IMG/VR virus record: IMGVR_UViG_3300030333_006780
Location: 28,960-52,711 of that record
Reading direction: 5' to 3' (one strand)
Length of the DNA stretch: 23,752 nucleotides
DNA from: a virus
Both the position numbers and the translations under genes were made by a program. The notes below the pieces were generated by a model. That model saw nothing but the letters and a program-made list of their open reading frames with translations. It was not told the DNA's origin and made no database searches. Below are positions 13,422 through 22,132 of the stretch, piece by piece (position 1 is the stretch's first letter; the number at the start of each line of letters is the position of its first letter).

Positions 13422-15647
13422 ATGGCATATACCAAAAAAGACGGCAAAACAGCAAATAATATAGTAGATGAAACATTAGACCTATTCGATAAATACTCTA
13501 GCAAAAGAGATACTTGGGCTAATCAAGCCAAAGAAGATAAAGAATTTAGACTAGGTAGGCAATGGACTGCAGAGCAGAGGGACACACTTGAATCTAGAGG
13601 TCAAGCTCCTATTGTTATAAACAGAGTTCATCCTGCGGTAGAATCTGCTAAAGCAATGCTTACAGCTAATAGACCTTCATTTAGAGCTGCTCCTAGAGAG
13701 GATTCTGATAATAAAGTAGCTCAAGTTATGAGTGCTTTGATGCAGTATATGTACGATATATCAGATGGAAGAACAGTTGTAAGGCAAGCTGTAGATGATT
13801 ATTATGTTATGGGGGTTGGATACATTCAAGTATATCAAGACCCTATGATGGATATGGGTAAAGGTGAGGTTTGTTTTCATGATGTAGACCCATTAGATGT
13901 ATATGTTGACCCTAATAGTCGACATAGGTTTTTTGACGATGCTGAAAATATTATAGTTTCTAAACTTTTTACAAAAGACCAGGCTAAAAAGCTATGGCCT
14001 ATGTATGCTAAAGCCATTGATAATGCAGCAGATGATAGTGGAACTAGATTTGATTTTAATGCGGCTTCTACCGAACGCGAAGATGATGGTGAAGTTCAAT
14101 TCCCAGAAGATGTAGGAAGATTAAATAATCAAGATTATATCAGAGGTTATGAGAGATATTACAAAGTAGATGTTACTGAATATAGAACATTTGAATCCTT
14201 TTCTGGGAAAGAAGAATTATTAGAGGAAGATGCATATGATAGTTATTTAGAGAGACCTGCTTGGATTATTGAAGGTAATGTTATAACAGATGAAAAAATA
14301 GCTAACAATCTATATGAGCAATTATCTATGCATAGACAGCAAGTAATGGCTCAAAAAGTTCAGGAGATGCTTTATGTTGGTTATTCAGAAAAAGAGGCTT
14401 TAACATTAGCTGAGGAGGAGACTCCTAATATAGATATGGAAGTTATTACCTTCGCAGAATTAGTTGAAAGAGGTCAAATCAATATAGTTAAAATAACTAG
14501 AAAAAAAGTTAAACAGTGTGTTATCGTAGGTGATACTCATCTGTATTCAAGAGTATTACCACTAGAGGATTATCCAATAGTCCCTATTATGAATGTACAT
14601 ACAAGAACACCTTATCCTGTATCTGATGTTAGAATGATTAAAGGATTACAAGAATATATAAATAAAACACGCTCTTTGATAATAGCTCATGCTACAACAA
14701 GTACAAATACTAAAATATTAGTACCTGAAGGTAGTGTCGATATGAAAGATTTTGAAGAGAAATGGGCTCAACCTGGAGTTGCAATTCCTTATGACCCCAC
14801 AGATGGAGCTCCTATGCCAGTTCAGCCCACACCTCTTCCTAATGAGTTGTACCAAAATGAGTTAACTGCAAAAAATGATATTGACCATGCTTTAGGTTTA
14901 TATGAGATGATGATGGGTAATTCTCAAGCAGCACCACAAACTTATAAAGCAACAATAAGTATAGATGAATTTGGACAAAGAAAAATGAAATCTAAGCTTG
15001 CTGACATTGAAGCAGCTTTGACAAGAGTTGGTCAAATATCTATACCTCTAATGCAACAACTATATACTACTCAGAAGGTATTTAGAGTAGTACAACCTAA
15101 TAATTCTATCAATGAATATGTTATTAATAAGAAATTAGTAGATGATAAAACAGGTGAAATAGAAGTTATGAATGACATTACAGTTGGAAAGTATGATGTC
15201 ATAGTTGTCACAGGTTCTACATTACCTTCAAATAGATATGCTGAATTAGAATTCTATATGGATGCATATCAAAAAGGCATAATAGATAGACAAGAAGTTC
15301 TTAAGAAAACCGAAGTATTTGATATGGAAGGTGTAATGCAAAGAACTGATATGATTCAACAGCTACAAGAAGCTTTAAAGAAAACTCAAGAAGAGAATAA
15401 AAAGCTTAAAGGAGATTTGCAAACTAGAGATAGAGAAGCTGTTAATCTTAGAAAGAGAGTTGAAGTTGAGAAATTCAAAGGAGGTCTTGACCAAGTTAGT
15501 AATAAAGCTAAAGCGGCAGGAACTATATTTGAAAAACGTCTTGATGACAACTTAGCCACTGTTAAGACGCAGATTAAAGATGCGGCAAACAAAATAAGCT
15601 CACCTCCTTCAGGTGGCAAAGGAGCAGCTAAAAGGAGAAAGAAATAA
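13422..15647 (+). CDS. Portal protein (P22-like)
   Basis: The protein has 741 residues, the length of P22-type portals. The N-terminus (WANQAKEDKEFRLGRQWT, 32-49) and the segment with QAPIVINR and VESAKAMLTANRP (about 61-84) are typical of this family. A VDPLDVYVDP element (about residue 160) lies in the wing, and a long helical coiled coil with a Lys-rich tail occupies about 640-741. It forms the dodecameric vertex ring through which DNA is packed. The start lacks a clear ribosome site and comes 16 bases after the terminase stop. It overlaps the scaffold gene by one base. The portal call is secure; the P22 subgroup is by size and pattern. Confidence 0.9.
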   Translation: MAYTKKDGKTANNIVDETLDLFDKYSSKRDTWANQAKEDKEFRLGRQWTAEQRDTLESRGQAPIVINRVHPAVESAKAMLTANRPSFRAAPREDSDNKVAQVMSALMQYMYDISDGRTVVRQAVDDYYVMGVGYIQVYQDPMMDMGKGEVCFHDVDPLDVYVDPNSRHRFFDDAENIIVSKLFTKDQAKKLWPMYAKAIDNAADDSGTRFDFNAASTEREDDGEVQFPEDVGRLNNQDYIRGYERYYKVDVTEYRTFESFSGKEELLEEDAYDSYLERPAWIIEGNVITDEKIANNLYEQLSMHRQQVMAQKVQEMLYVGYSEKEALTLAEEETPNIDMEVITFAELVERGQINIVKITRKKVKQCVIVGDTHLYSRVLPLEDYPIVPIMNVHTRTPYPVSDVRMIKGLQEYINKTRSLIIAHATTSTNTKILVPEGSVDMKDFEEKWAQPGVAIPYDPTDGAPMPVQPTPLPNELYQNELTAKNDIDHALGLYEMMMGNSQAAPQTYKATISIDEFGQRKMKSKLADIEAALTRVGQISIPLMQQLYTTQKVFRVVQPNNSINEYVINKKLVDDKTGEIEVMNDITVGKYDVIVVTGSTLPSNRYAELEFYMDAYQKGIIDRQEVLKKTEVFDMEGVMQRTDMIQQLQEALKKTQEENKKLKGDLQTRDREAVNLRKRVEVEKFKGGLDQVSNKAKAAGTIFEKRLDDNLATVKTQIKDAANKISSPPSGGKGAAKRRKK

Positions 15648-16588
15648 TGACACAAGATAATATACGAACAGATACCCCTCAAGAAACTTCTAATGAGCAA
15701 GAGTTTGCTTCTTTAGAAGAGGCTGTATTTAATACACCTATCGAGGGCTCTAATAGTATTGAAGGTGCTTTTACTAGTGGAAATGAAGGAAATACTGAAT
15801 CAGCTCCAGAAATTGGACAACCTGAGACAAGTAATGATGAAGCTACTCAACAACCAACTCAAACTAATAATGATGAGACTCGCTATCAATATTGGCAGTC
15901 TCAAGCAGATAAATATAAAAATGAGTTAGAAGCAATAAAGCAACAGCAAGCAGCTCCAGTTCAACCTGAAGCTCCTGCTCAACCTGCTGAACCTGCAGTT
16001 GAAGAGTTTCCTCCAGCTCCTCCAAAGCCACAACAACCTAGAACTTTTAATCGAGAAGAAGCATATAATGACCCTTCTAGTGAAAGTGCTAGGTATTTAG
16101 ATGAGTTAGAAGGATGGCGTGATGATATAACTGAATATAATTCTCTTAAATCTCAATATCAAACAGCTATTATTGAAGATAAATTCAAGAAAATGGAACA
16201 AGCAAGAATTGAAGAAGCTAAGAAACAACAAGCTGCTCAACAGATTGCTCAACAAACAGCTGAAGTTAAGTCTCATGTAATGGGACATCATGGTATGAGT
16301 GAAAGCGAAGCAAATGATTTTATAAAGAAAATGTCAGACCCTAATTCAATTAGTGTTGATAATCTTGTTCACTTGTATAGGATGAATAACGGAGGAACTA
16401 CTCAACAAGCAACTCCTTCTCAAACTACTCCTAGTGATACCTTTCAACAAACTAGAAATGCTCAGCAAGTGCCATCTCCTATGGGAGTAATGCCTTCTGG
16501 GAATACTAATGTAGATGGAAGAAGTATTGAGGACAAGATGATAGATACAATGATAGGGAATTTTAATAGTAAAAACCCTTGGAAATAA
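15647..16588 (+). CDS. Capsid scaffolding protein
   Basis: The protein has 313 residues and lies between portal and major capsid genes, the standard scaffold position. It is hydrophilic, rich in Gln, Glu, Pro and Asn, with a Pro-rich linker near residues 100-130 and a helical coiled coil near 165-205. The C-terminus (about 295-313) ends in an amphipathic helix plus NPWK, like the coat-binding end of scaffolds. No protease motif is visible. It should guide procapsid assembly and leave before or during packaging. The start overlaps the portal stop (TAATG) and GGAG lies upstream. Confidence 0.8.
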   Translation: MTQDNIRTDTPQETSNEQEFASLEEAVFNTPIEGSNSIEGAFTSGNEGNTESAPEIGQPETSNDEATQQPTQTNNDETRYQYWQSQADKYKNELEAIKQQQAAPVQPEAPAQPAEPAVEEFPPAPPKPQQPRTFNREEAYNDPSSESARYLDELEGWRDDITEYNSLKSQYQTAIIEDKFKKMEQARIEEAKKQQAAQQIAQQTAEVKSHVMGHHGMSESEANDFIKKMSDPNSISVDNLVHLYRMNNGGTTQQATPSQTTPSDTFQQTRNAQQVPSPMGVMPSGNTNVDGRSIEDKMIDTMIGNFNSKNPWK

Positions 16589-16599
16589 CTTAATTAACA

Positions 16600-16638
16600 G
16601 CCCTACCCGAAGGTCTAATAAGACAGCTGAAGATGGGC
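16600..16638 (+). promoter_or_regulatory. Leader hairpin before the major capsid gene
   Basis: In the 70-bp gap GCCC (16600-16603) can pair with GGGC (16635-16638), enclosing GTCT-AATA-AGAC (16613-16624). It precedes the AAGGA ribosome site. It may raise or protect the capsid message, but the stems are short. Confidence 0.4.
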
Positions 16639-16658
16639 ATAAATAAGGATGGAATCAA

Positions 16659-18023
16659 ATGGGAACATTTTTTTCAGGTCAAGCTGGTAACGATGTCGCC
16701 TCTAGTGTTGATATTAACGATACTAGGCGTAAGTTTAACTTTGGCGAAAGAGTTGCAGAGCTTGCTCCACAACAAAGTCCATTCTTCGTATATTTATCGA
16801 AGGTGGCAAAAAAAGCTACTAATGACCCTGTGTTCAAATTTCTTGAGCAAAGACATCAGTGGCAAAGACGTAATTTTGAAGTTAATTCTTCTGTAACTTG
16901 GACATTTGAAGGAGGTCCTACTATTGCTGATGCAGATTCAGACAATCTTGTAATAGATTGCGGATATGACCAATATGGTAAAGTCCAATCTAATAATGCT
17001 TGTCATTTCTTACTGCCAAATACTGTATTTTCAATGAAAGCTGATAATGGTAATGTTTATACATTTAGAATAGCTGCTGATGCAACTATTGCACATAGTG
17101 GTACTGATGGTACAAATGGTATAACTACTATTACTGTAACAGGTGGTGGAGATGAGATTGTGCCTTTAGACACTCCTACATCTGGAACTTTGACGTTTTC
17201 TGCTGGAAATGCTGGTCAATTGGTCGGTAGTGCATTTGCTGAGGGAACAGATAGTCCAAATGGTTGGGAAGATAAATTATATGACAGAGAAGGATATTGT
17301 CAAATATTCAAAACTGGAATGAACATCTTCTCAGGAACTTCTTTAGCTACTGAATATAGAGGTATTGCTAATGAGTTTCAAAGAATTTGGCAAGATAAAC
17401 TAATGGAACACAAGATGGATATAGAACAAGCCATGTTATTTAGTTATGGTGGTTCTTCTAATGAGCAATCTACAAGCGCTCCTTTAAGAACAACTTGGGG
17501 TATCGTACCTTATACTCAAACCTATGGTAAGATTTATAATCTGTCTTATGCTACATCAGGATATGATGCTTTCTTAGATGCAATGGAAGACTATTTTGCA
17601 CCTGAGTCTGGTAATAGTGGTGATAAGCTAGTATTAGCTTCAAGAAAAGTTATTACTTACTTAAATAAATTAGGTGCTGGTAGCTTCTTGAACAATTCTG
17701 TTGGTTCATCTCAATATCGATTAGACGTAAATAGTATTCCTGGTGCTTATGGGCATCAAGTAACAATGGTAAATACTATATTTGGTAATTTACACTTTAT
17801 TCAAGAGCCTTTATTAAGAGGACCTTGGGAAGATTATTGTGTATGTGTTGATTTGAAAAATGTAGCTTACAGACCACTTATGGGTAATGGTGTTAGTCGA
17901 GACACTTTCATTGAAACTAACGTACAAGACAACGGCGTTGATGGTAGACAAGACCAAATCATCACTGAAGCTGGCTTGGAAATTAGTTTGCCTGAAACTC
18001 ATGCAATTCTTAAGTTTTCTTAA
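16659..18023 (+). CDS. Major capsid protein
   Basis: The protein has 454 residues and follows the scaffold. The N-terminus has FGERVAELAPQQSPFFVYLSK (about 28-48), an element I associate with HK97-fold coat proteins of aquatic phages, followed by a charged helix and a beta-rich body. The late part contains a long strand and helix region (YRLDVNSIPGAYGHQVTMVN, about 349-368) as in the P domain and spine. It is the shell subunit. AAGGA lies 9 bases before the ATG. It is the only gene in this module of the right size and place, so the call is safe although the HK97 fold is inferred. Confidence 0.88.
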   Translation: MGTFFSGQAGNDVASSVDINDTRRKFNFGERVAELAPQQSPFFVYLSKVAKKATNDPVFKFLEQRHQWQRRNFEVNSSVTWTFEGGPTIADADSDNLVIDCGYDQYGKVQSNNACHFLLPNTVFSMKADNGNVYTFRIAADATIAHSGTDGTNGITTITVTGGGDEIVPLDTPTSGTLTFSAGNAGQLVGSAFAEGTDSPNGWEDKLYDREGYCQIFKTGMNIFSGTSLATEYRGIANEFQRIWQDKLMEHKMDIEQAMLFSYGGSSNEQSTSAPLRTTWGIVPYTQTYGKIYNLSYATSGYDAFLDAMEDYFAPESGNSGDKLVLASRKVITYLNKLGAGSFLNNSVGSSQYRLDVNSIPGAYGHQVTMVNTIFGNLHFIQEPLLRGPWEDYCVCVDLKNVAYRPLMGNGVSRDTFIETNVQDNGVDGRQDQIITEAGLEISLPETHAILKFS

Positions 18024-18037
18024 GGAAGGAGTGAATA

Positions 18038-18532
18038 ATGGCAAGTGTACAAAGTGATAATGGATGGACTAAAACTGAACTTGGTGATGGTTGGGTAAAA
18101 CTAACTGAGGTATGTGATGCTTTTAGCACTGGCGGTACTGATGATGTAAAAACAACTGCAATTACAAACGCAACAGCAAATGCCGTTACTGATGGGCCTA
18201 CAATGCCTATTATTAATGAATTAAAAGCTGCTGGTGAGTTTATAATTGAAGTAGTACTCGGAGCTGGTACTATATCGGCAGATGTACATCTGTATGCTAA
18301 AAATAGTGCTGGAACTTACCAAGCGCTCTCTTCTGACTTAATAGCTGATGCTGGAGCAAGTTCAACAAGTATTGTTTCGTATAGCGGGGCAATAACTAAT
18401 GGCTTAAAGGTTGTAGTAGAAAAAGATAGTGGTACAGCAGCAAATCCGCTTACAGTATCTTTAATCTATTATAATGGAGGTCCTAATCAATCAGATGTTA
18501 CAATATCAGGTGTAGGTGCTGACCCATCATAG
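18038..18532 (+). CDS. Probable head decoration or virion protein
   Basis: The protein has 164 residues, rich in Ala, Gly, Ser and Thr and with the strand alternation of a beta-sandwich. It lies 14 bases after the capsid gene with a strong AAGGAGTGAATA ribosome site. The N-terminus has a charged GDGWVKLTE hairpin. Phage genes just after the capsid commonly encode decoration or cement proteins, which suits it. There is no recognised family, and a tail component is possible. Confidence 0.55.
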   Translation: MASVQSDNGWTKTELGDGWVKLTEVCDAFSTGGTDDVKTTAITNATANAVTDGPTMPIINELKAAGEFIIEVVLGAGTISADVHLYAKNSAGTYQALSSDLIADAGASSTSIVSYSGAITNGLKVVVEKDSGTAANPLTVSLIYYNGGPNQSDVTISGVGADPS

Positions 18533-18552
18533 TGGTTAGTTTAATTAATAAC

Positions 18553-18579
18553 GTATATGGGGCCTTGTGCCCCATGTAC
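18553..18579 (+). repeat. 11-bp hairpin between two virion genes
   Basis: GTATATGGGGC (18553-18563) pairs with GCCCCATGTAC (18569-18579) with one G-T pair and loop CTTGT. The following bases are ATAAATTT rather than a T-run, so termination would be weak. It could tune expression of the genes that follow or block RNA decay. Confidence 0.7.
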
Positions 18580-18600
18580 ATAAATTTAGGAGGAAGATAA

Positions 18601-19104
18601 ATGGCAGGAGGATATACAACTCCTTGGACTAGAAAAGGCGCATCTGGGCATAATACCAATGTTTCTGGAACAGATTCTGGAGGAGCTTCTGGCACAATGC
18701 CAAATGCAACTAATATTTCTGGAAATGCTATAGTTCAATATCCAAGGAGAGAATGTGATGTTTGGATAATTGATGGAGATGATACTCATACGAATCATTT
18801 TAATTGGGCTGTAGATTCTTCATTTACAGTAATTATAAATGGTAATGGACAATCAGCAGATGATGACCCAGGAGATGTTGCATTGGTTGTACAAGGTTCA
18901 ATGGATAATGCAACTTGGTTTGATATGCAACTTATAGGTACCTGGAATCCAGGTACAGATGCAGTTTCAGACCATTTTGTATATGATATGGCAACAAATG
19001 GTAAGGCTCCATATATGAGAATCCAGCTTGATGCTACAGGAACATCAATAACAGGTAATGATGACAAACCAATTAAGTTAACAGTTTATCCAAATATAGT
19101 GTAA
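18601..19104 (+). CDS. Hypothetical beta-rich virion protein
   Basis: The protein has 167 residues. The first 45 are low-complexity Gly/Ser/Thr/Asn and probably flexible. The rest alternates strands, including CDVWIIDGDD, FTVIINGNGQ and VALVVQGSMDNATW, a pattern seen in phage decoration and fibre beta-sandwiches where the DNATW turn recurs. AGGAGG lies 7 bases before the ATG and the stop overlaps the next start by one base. The virion role is inferred from location. Confidence 0.55.
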   Translation: MAGGYTTPWTRKGASGHNTNVSGTDSGGASGTMPNATNISGNAIVQYPRRECDVWIIDGDDTHTNHFNWAVDSSFTVIINGNGQSADDDPGDVALVVQGSMDNATWFDMQLIGTWNPGTDAVSDHFVYDMATNGKAPYMRIQLDATGTSITGNDDKPIKLTVYPNIV

Positions 19105-20450
19105 TGGCTTTTAACGACTGTACAATAGCATCAAATGTTAATAAAGTAAGAAACAAATGGGTTAATTACTATTATTTGCCTATTGAAATGGAATGGACTA
19201 CATCTTTAAGTGTTCCTACTCCAGGTATAGGGCAAACAGATGGTGTTTCAGATTATGCTGGAGAGATAACAGGTACTTGCACTCATGTTTTAAATTGCGA
19301 TTATTATTATAAATTAAGATTTGTAGATAACCCAAGTGGAGGGGCAGCAGATGACGATGGATTTTGGGTTGAAAAATATTTAAAATCAGATAATTCTGAA
19401 GTTGATAGAATTTATGCTGCTTATACCCAAGGACTTGGAAGGTATTGGTCTTTTAATGATTTAGGACTAGGTAAATCAGGTGTAAATAATATGTCTTTTA
19501 CAATTGATATAGGCATAAATTTATCTGTCACTGATATAGATGGGTTTAGTGATGGACAGGTATTTACAATTAACACTCCAAGTAGAGAAGATATGGAGAA
19601 AAAGAAATTTCATTTTGGAGGTGTAATGACTTATATGCAACTTCCTAAAAGCGAAGACCATTCTAATTTTTCAGAGCCTATTCCAATCAATTTAAAAAAT
19701 AGAAATATTTCTTTTATAATTGGTGGAGGTGCAAGGAGTAAAGAAACTTATACGACTCGTCTTCCAATGTCTGCATTAGGTTCATATGCTCATGCTAGTA
19801 ATCAAGCTTGGCTGTCTGTTCATTTTAGTCATAGTCATGATACAACAGCTCCTCAGAGTCCTTTTTATTCAATGCCTATAACTGATGCAGATTGTTCTTC
19901 AACAACAATTACAATAACAAGTGCTAATCATGGACTACTTTCTGGAGACAGGGTTTCAATATCTGGAACTACAAATTTTAATGATGATAATTTAGTAGAT
20001 GGAGTTGTAACAAGAACTGGTCATAATACTTTTACTGTTGTTAGGTCAAGTTCGTCAAGCGCTACAAATGAAACTGGTACATGGACTTTGAAAGACGTAA
20101 CTGAAGATAAGAATTTGAAAGGGAGAGCTGGTTCTCAGTCTGGAGGTAGCCTTTACCCTATAATAGAAGCAGGTAGTAATATACAGCCTCGAAGCAGAGG
20201 TTTTAGATTTGTAAATGTACTAGATACACTTGAAGGACTAGATTTTCCCTCTAGTTATGGTATGAATAAAATACCTATATCAGAAGAACTGTTACTTGGG
20301 AATACTAGACAGATAAATACAGACTTAGCTAGTGTATCTGGTATTACGAGAATAGAATTAGCATATACTACAGATGCTGATACAAATAACGAATCAATGA
20401 CTTTGGCTAGAAATCAATTTTGGCCAGTATATTTAATGACAAGTGTGTAA
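19104..20450 (+). CDS. Hypothetical 448-aa virion protein
   Basis: Large beta-rich protein following the small virion proteins. Residues about 263-330 contain TSANHGLLSGDRVSISGTTN, a small beta-barrel motif that recurs in phage fibre and structural proteins and is sometimes labelled E1-FCCH-like. The N-terminus has a CTIASNVNKVRNKWVN helix-like start, and the middle has alternating strands. No enzymatic residues are visible. It may belong to the neck, tail or a fibre. The gene overlaps the previous stop by one base and is intact. Confidence 0.6.
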   Translation: MAFNDCTIASNVNKVRNKWVNYYYLPIEMEWTTSLSVPTPGIGQTDGVSDYAGEITGTCTHVLNCDYYYKLRFVDNPSGGAADDDGFWVEKYLKSDNSEVDRIYAAYTQGLGRYWSFNDLGLGKSGVNNMSFTIDIGINLSVTDIDGFSDGQVFTINTPSREDMEKKKFHFGGVMTYMQLPKSEDHSNFSEPIPINLKNRNISFIIGGGARSKETYTTRLPMSALGSYAHASNQAWLSVHFSHSHDTTAPQSPFYSMPITDADCSSTTITITSANHGLLSGDRVSISGTTNFNDDNLVDGVVTRTGHNTFTVVRSSSSSATNETGTWTLKDVTEDKNLKGRAGSQSGGSLYPIIEAGSNIQPRSRGFRFVNVLDTLEGLDFPSSYGMNKIPISEELLLGNTRQINTDLASVSGITRIELAYTTDADTNNESMTLARNQFWPVYLMTSV

Positions 20451-20473
20451 TTTTTTATAATAAAGGAGATAAA

Positions 20474-20662
20474 ATGAAAAGAGATATAACACATATCAAT
20501 TTAGTGGGCAGTAGTTCTGTTGGAAGCTCTTCTGGAGTAGTTAAATCCAAGAGAACAAAACCTGCTGCTAAAATGGTAGGTACTCATAAAAAAACAGGTG
20601 GTCGTTTTGGGCGAAGACTCAAACCTAGGCCAACTAGAAGTATAAATAGACGTCCTAGATAA
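20474..20662 (+). CDS. Small basic protein, 62 aa
   Basis: The ATG at 20474 follows AAAGGAG; a longer reading from 20420 begins inside the previous gene and is rejected. The protein is Ser-rich in the middle and strongly basic at the end (GRFGRRLKPRPTRSINRRPR), with an Arg/Pro tail. It could bind packaged DNA or a virion protein, but that is inference. It overlaps the next small gene by one base. Confidence 0.65.
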   Translation: MKRDITHINLVGSSSVGSSSGVVKSKRTKPAAKMVGTHKKTGGRFGRRLKPRPTRSINRRPR

Positions 20663-20778
20663 TGGCAAAAAAGCTAGCAAATAGATTTTCTACTAGTGTT
20701 GGGAATCCTTGGCATAGCCAAGTAAAGCCTGACACTAGAAGAAAGTTAAATTTAAAGAATAAAAAAGGTAAAAAATAA
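20662..20778 (+). CDS. Very small basic protein, 38 aa
   Basis: It runs from ATG at 20662 to TAA at 20778, overlapping both neighbours by one base (TAATG each side). It starts MAKKLANRFSTSVGNPWHS and has a Lys/Arg-rich tail ending KGKK. The exact overlaps and continuous frame support a real gene despite the size. There is no Shine-Dalgarno site, so it depends on coupling. Function unknown. Confidence 0.55.
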   Translation: MAKKLANRFSTSVGNPWHSQVKPDTRRKLNLKNKKGKK

Positions 20779-21464
20779 TGGCTGATGGTGGAACTATAAC
20801 TCAGAGAATAACAGACTTAATTGGAGCTCAGCATACTACTGACGCTTTATATTCAGGTGATTTAATAAACGCTGCTATAAACGAAATAGCAGATATGTTA
20901 CCTATTGACTTGCTTATGAAATACTCAAGAACCCCTGGAGTATTAGAGTCTAATTCTGAATGGCTTGTTGAAGGTAGGAAAATACTAAAAGTCACAAGAA
21001 TTGACGCTGATAGTAATGGGATAGAAAGAGAATGCAAAGAAGTTGATAGAGCTGGATTTGCAGTAGCTGGAGATAGTAATAGTATATACAATGCTACTGT
21101 ATATAGCCCTATTTATCATCATGATACAGCTAATGCTGGAGCAGCTACTCTTAAAATATTACCTGCACCTACAGTTCCTCAAAAAGGGAAAATATGGTAT
21201 TTTTCATATGTTGCTGATGGTACTGATACTATTGGAATGACAGCAACGACATTAAACTCTACATATTTTTTACCAAGTGAACTTATACATGCTGTGACAT
21301 TAAAAAGCTGTGTAAATATTTTAAAAGCATATATTGGAAATCAAGTTCAAGATGAAGAAGACTCTGAATTAATGCAAATGATTCAAGCACAAACACAATT
21401 ATTAGAAAAAGATTATTTAACAGAAATGCAAAGATTTACAGGTCAGGAGGCTCAAGCAGAATAA
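20778..21464 (+). CDS. Probable head-tail adaptor
   Basis: The protein has 228 residues. The N-terminal 55 residues are helical (ITQRITDLIGAQHTTDALY, AAINEIADML), the middle is strand-rich, and residues about 165-215 return to helices with FLPSELIHAVTLKSCVNIL, a pattern seen in phage adaptor and neck proteins that dock on the portal. It ends in acidic, Gln-rich residues. It is located after the capsid genes and before a neck pair, with one-base overlaps on both sides. The adaptor role is inferred from pattern and place. Confidence 0.6.
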   Translation: MADGGTITQRITDLIGAQHTTDALYSGDLINAAINEIADMLPIDLLMKYSRTPGVLESNSEWLVEGRKILKVTRIDADSNGIERECKEVDRAGFAVAGDSNSIYNATVYSPIYHHDTANAGAATLKILPAPTVPQKGKIWYFSYVADGTDTIGMTATTLNSTYFLPSELIHAVTLKSCVNILKAYIGNQVQDEEDSELMQMIQAQTQLLEKDYLTEMQRFTGQEAQAE

Positions 21465-21739
21465 TGACAATTAGACAAATGATAGAACTTATACAGCAAC
21501 ATCATCCTCATATGGGTGAAACAGAAATAATCAAATCTATTAATAGAGCTAAAGATGATTTTTGTGCTAAGACAGAAATAATTAAAGATACTTATACATC
21601 AACTACAGTTGCAAATCAAAGATACTATACCTTAGATAGCAAGATAATAAAAATAAGAGATATTTGGTTAAACGATGTTAAGATTCCAATGCTACTTAGT
21701 AAGCCTCCAATAGATGATGATACAAGTGAGGGAGGATAA
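21464..21739 (+). CDS. Neck protein, N-terminal part (split gene)
   Basis: The product is 91 residues. It contains MIELIQQHHPHMGETEIIKS and a YYTLDSKIIKIRDIWLNDV strand segment. From memory of aquatic phage neck proteins, a protein of about 200 residues would continue with a segment like the next ORF, with its DKL.RIGIVEKG, QIPEQFHEII and GY..PRN elements. Here a stop (TAATG overlap) divides them. So it is either a natural two-subunit version or a site of programmed recoding. Neck function is by context; the split idea is inference. Confidence 0.5.
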   Translation: MTIRQMIELIQQHHPHMGETEIIKSINRAKDDFCAKTEIIKDTYTSTTVANQRYYTLDSKIIKIRDIWLNDVKIPMLLSKPPIDDDTSEGG

Positions 21740-22125
21740 TGGCTACTGAAACACAAAAAGCTTGGTATGTAGATAAATTAAAAAGAATTGGTATTGTAGA
21801 AAAAGGCTCTACTGTTACTAGAGATGGAGTTACTACTACTTGGAATTCTATATCAAGTGTAAAAGATTTAAGAATATACGCTATATCTAGAGATACTGAT
21901 TTAAGCGTTAATACACTAGGGAATACCTTTAGTCAAATTCCTGAGCAATTTCATGAAATAATATTGTTTAAAGTTATAGCCTCTGGATATAAAGAACCTA
22001 GAAATATGGATTTAAACACAGCTCAATATTTTGATAAAGAGTATGCCTTAGGTGTTAAAGAAGGAAAGAAATTTTCAAGAAGTAATTATCAAACAACTGG
22101 TTCAATAAAACCTCAAGATTATTAG
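21739..22125 (+). CDS. Neck protein, C-terminal part (split gene)
   Basis: The product is 128 residues, starting at the ATG that overlaps the previous stop. It holds AWYVDKLKRIGIVEKG (8-23), QIPEQFHEIILFKVIASGYKEPRN and a basic helix EGKKFSRSNYQ near the end, elements I associate with phage head-tail connector proteins. GGAGG lies 5 bases upstream, so it can start on its own. Together with the ORF before it, it likely forms one neck ring component. Confidence 0.5.
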   Translation: MATETQKAWYVDKLKRIGIVEKGSTVTRDGVTTTWNSISSVKDLRIYAISRDTDLSVNTLGNTFSQIPEQFHEIILFKVIASGYKEPRNMDLNTAQYFDKEYALGVKEGKKFSRSNYQTTGSIKPQDY

Positions 22126-22132
22126 GAGATAG

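Noticed and set aside
16633-16896. 87-aa plus-strand ORF overlapping the capsid gene start
   Set aside because: A shadow frame of the major capsid gene, which has the right size, position and composition.
18553-18579. Intrinsic terminator
   Set aside because: A good stem but no following T-run, and co-directional genes continue with normal ribosome sites.
19890-20093. E1-FCCH-like barrel in the 448-aa protein as part of the Ubl system
   Set aside because: This small beta motif is common in phage structural proteins and lies on the opposite arm; it does not imply a link to ubiquitin chemistry.
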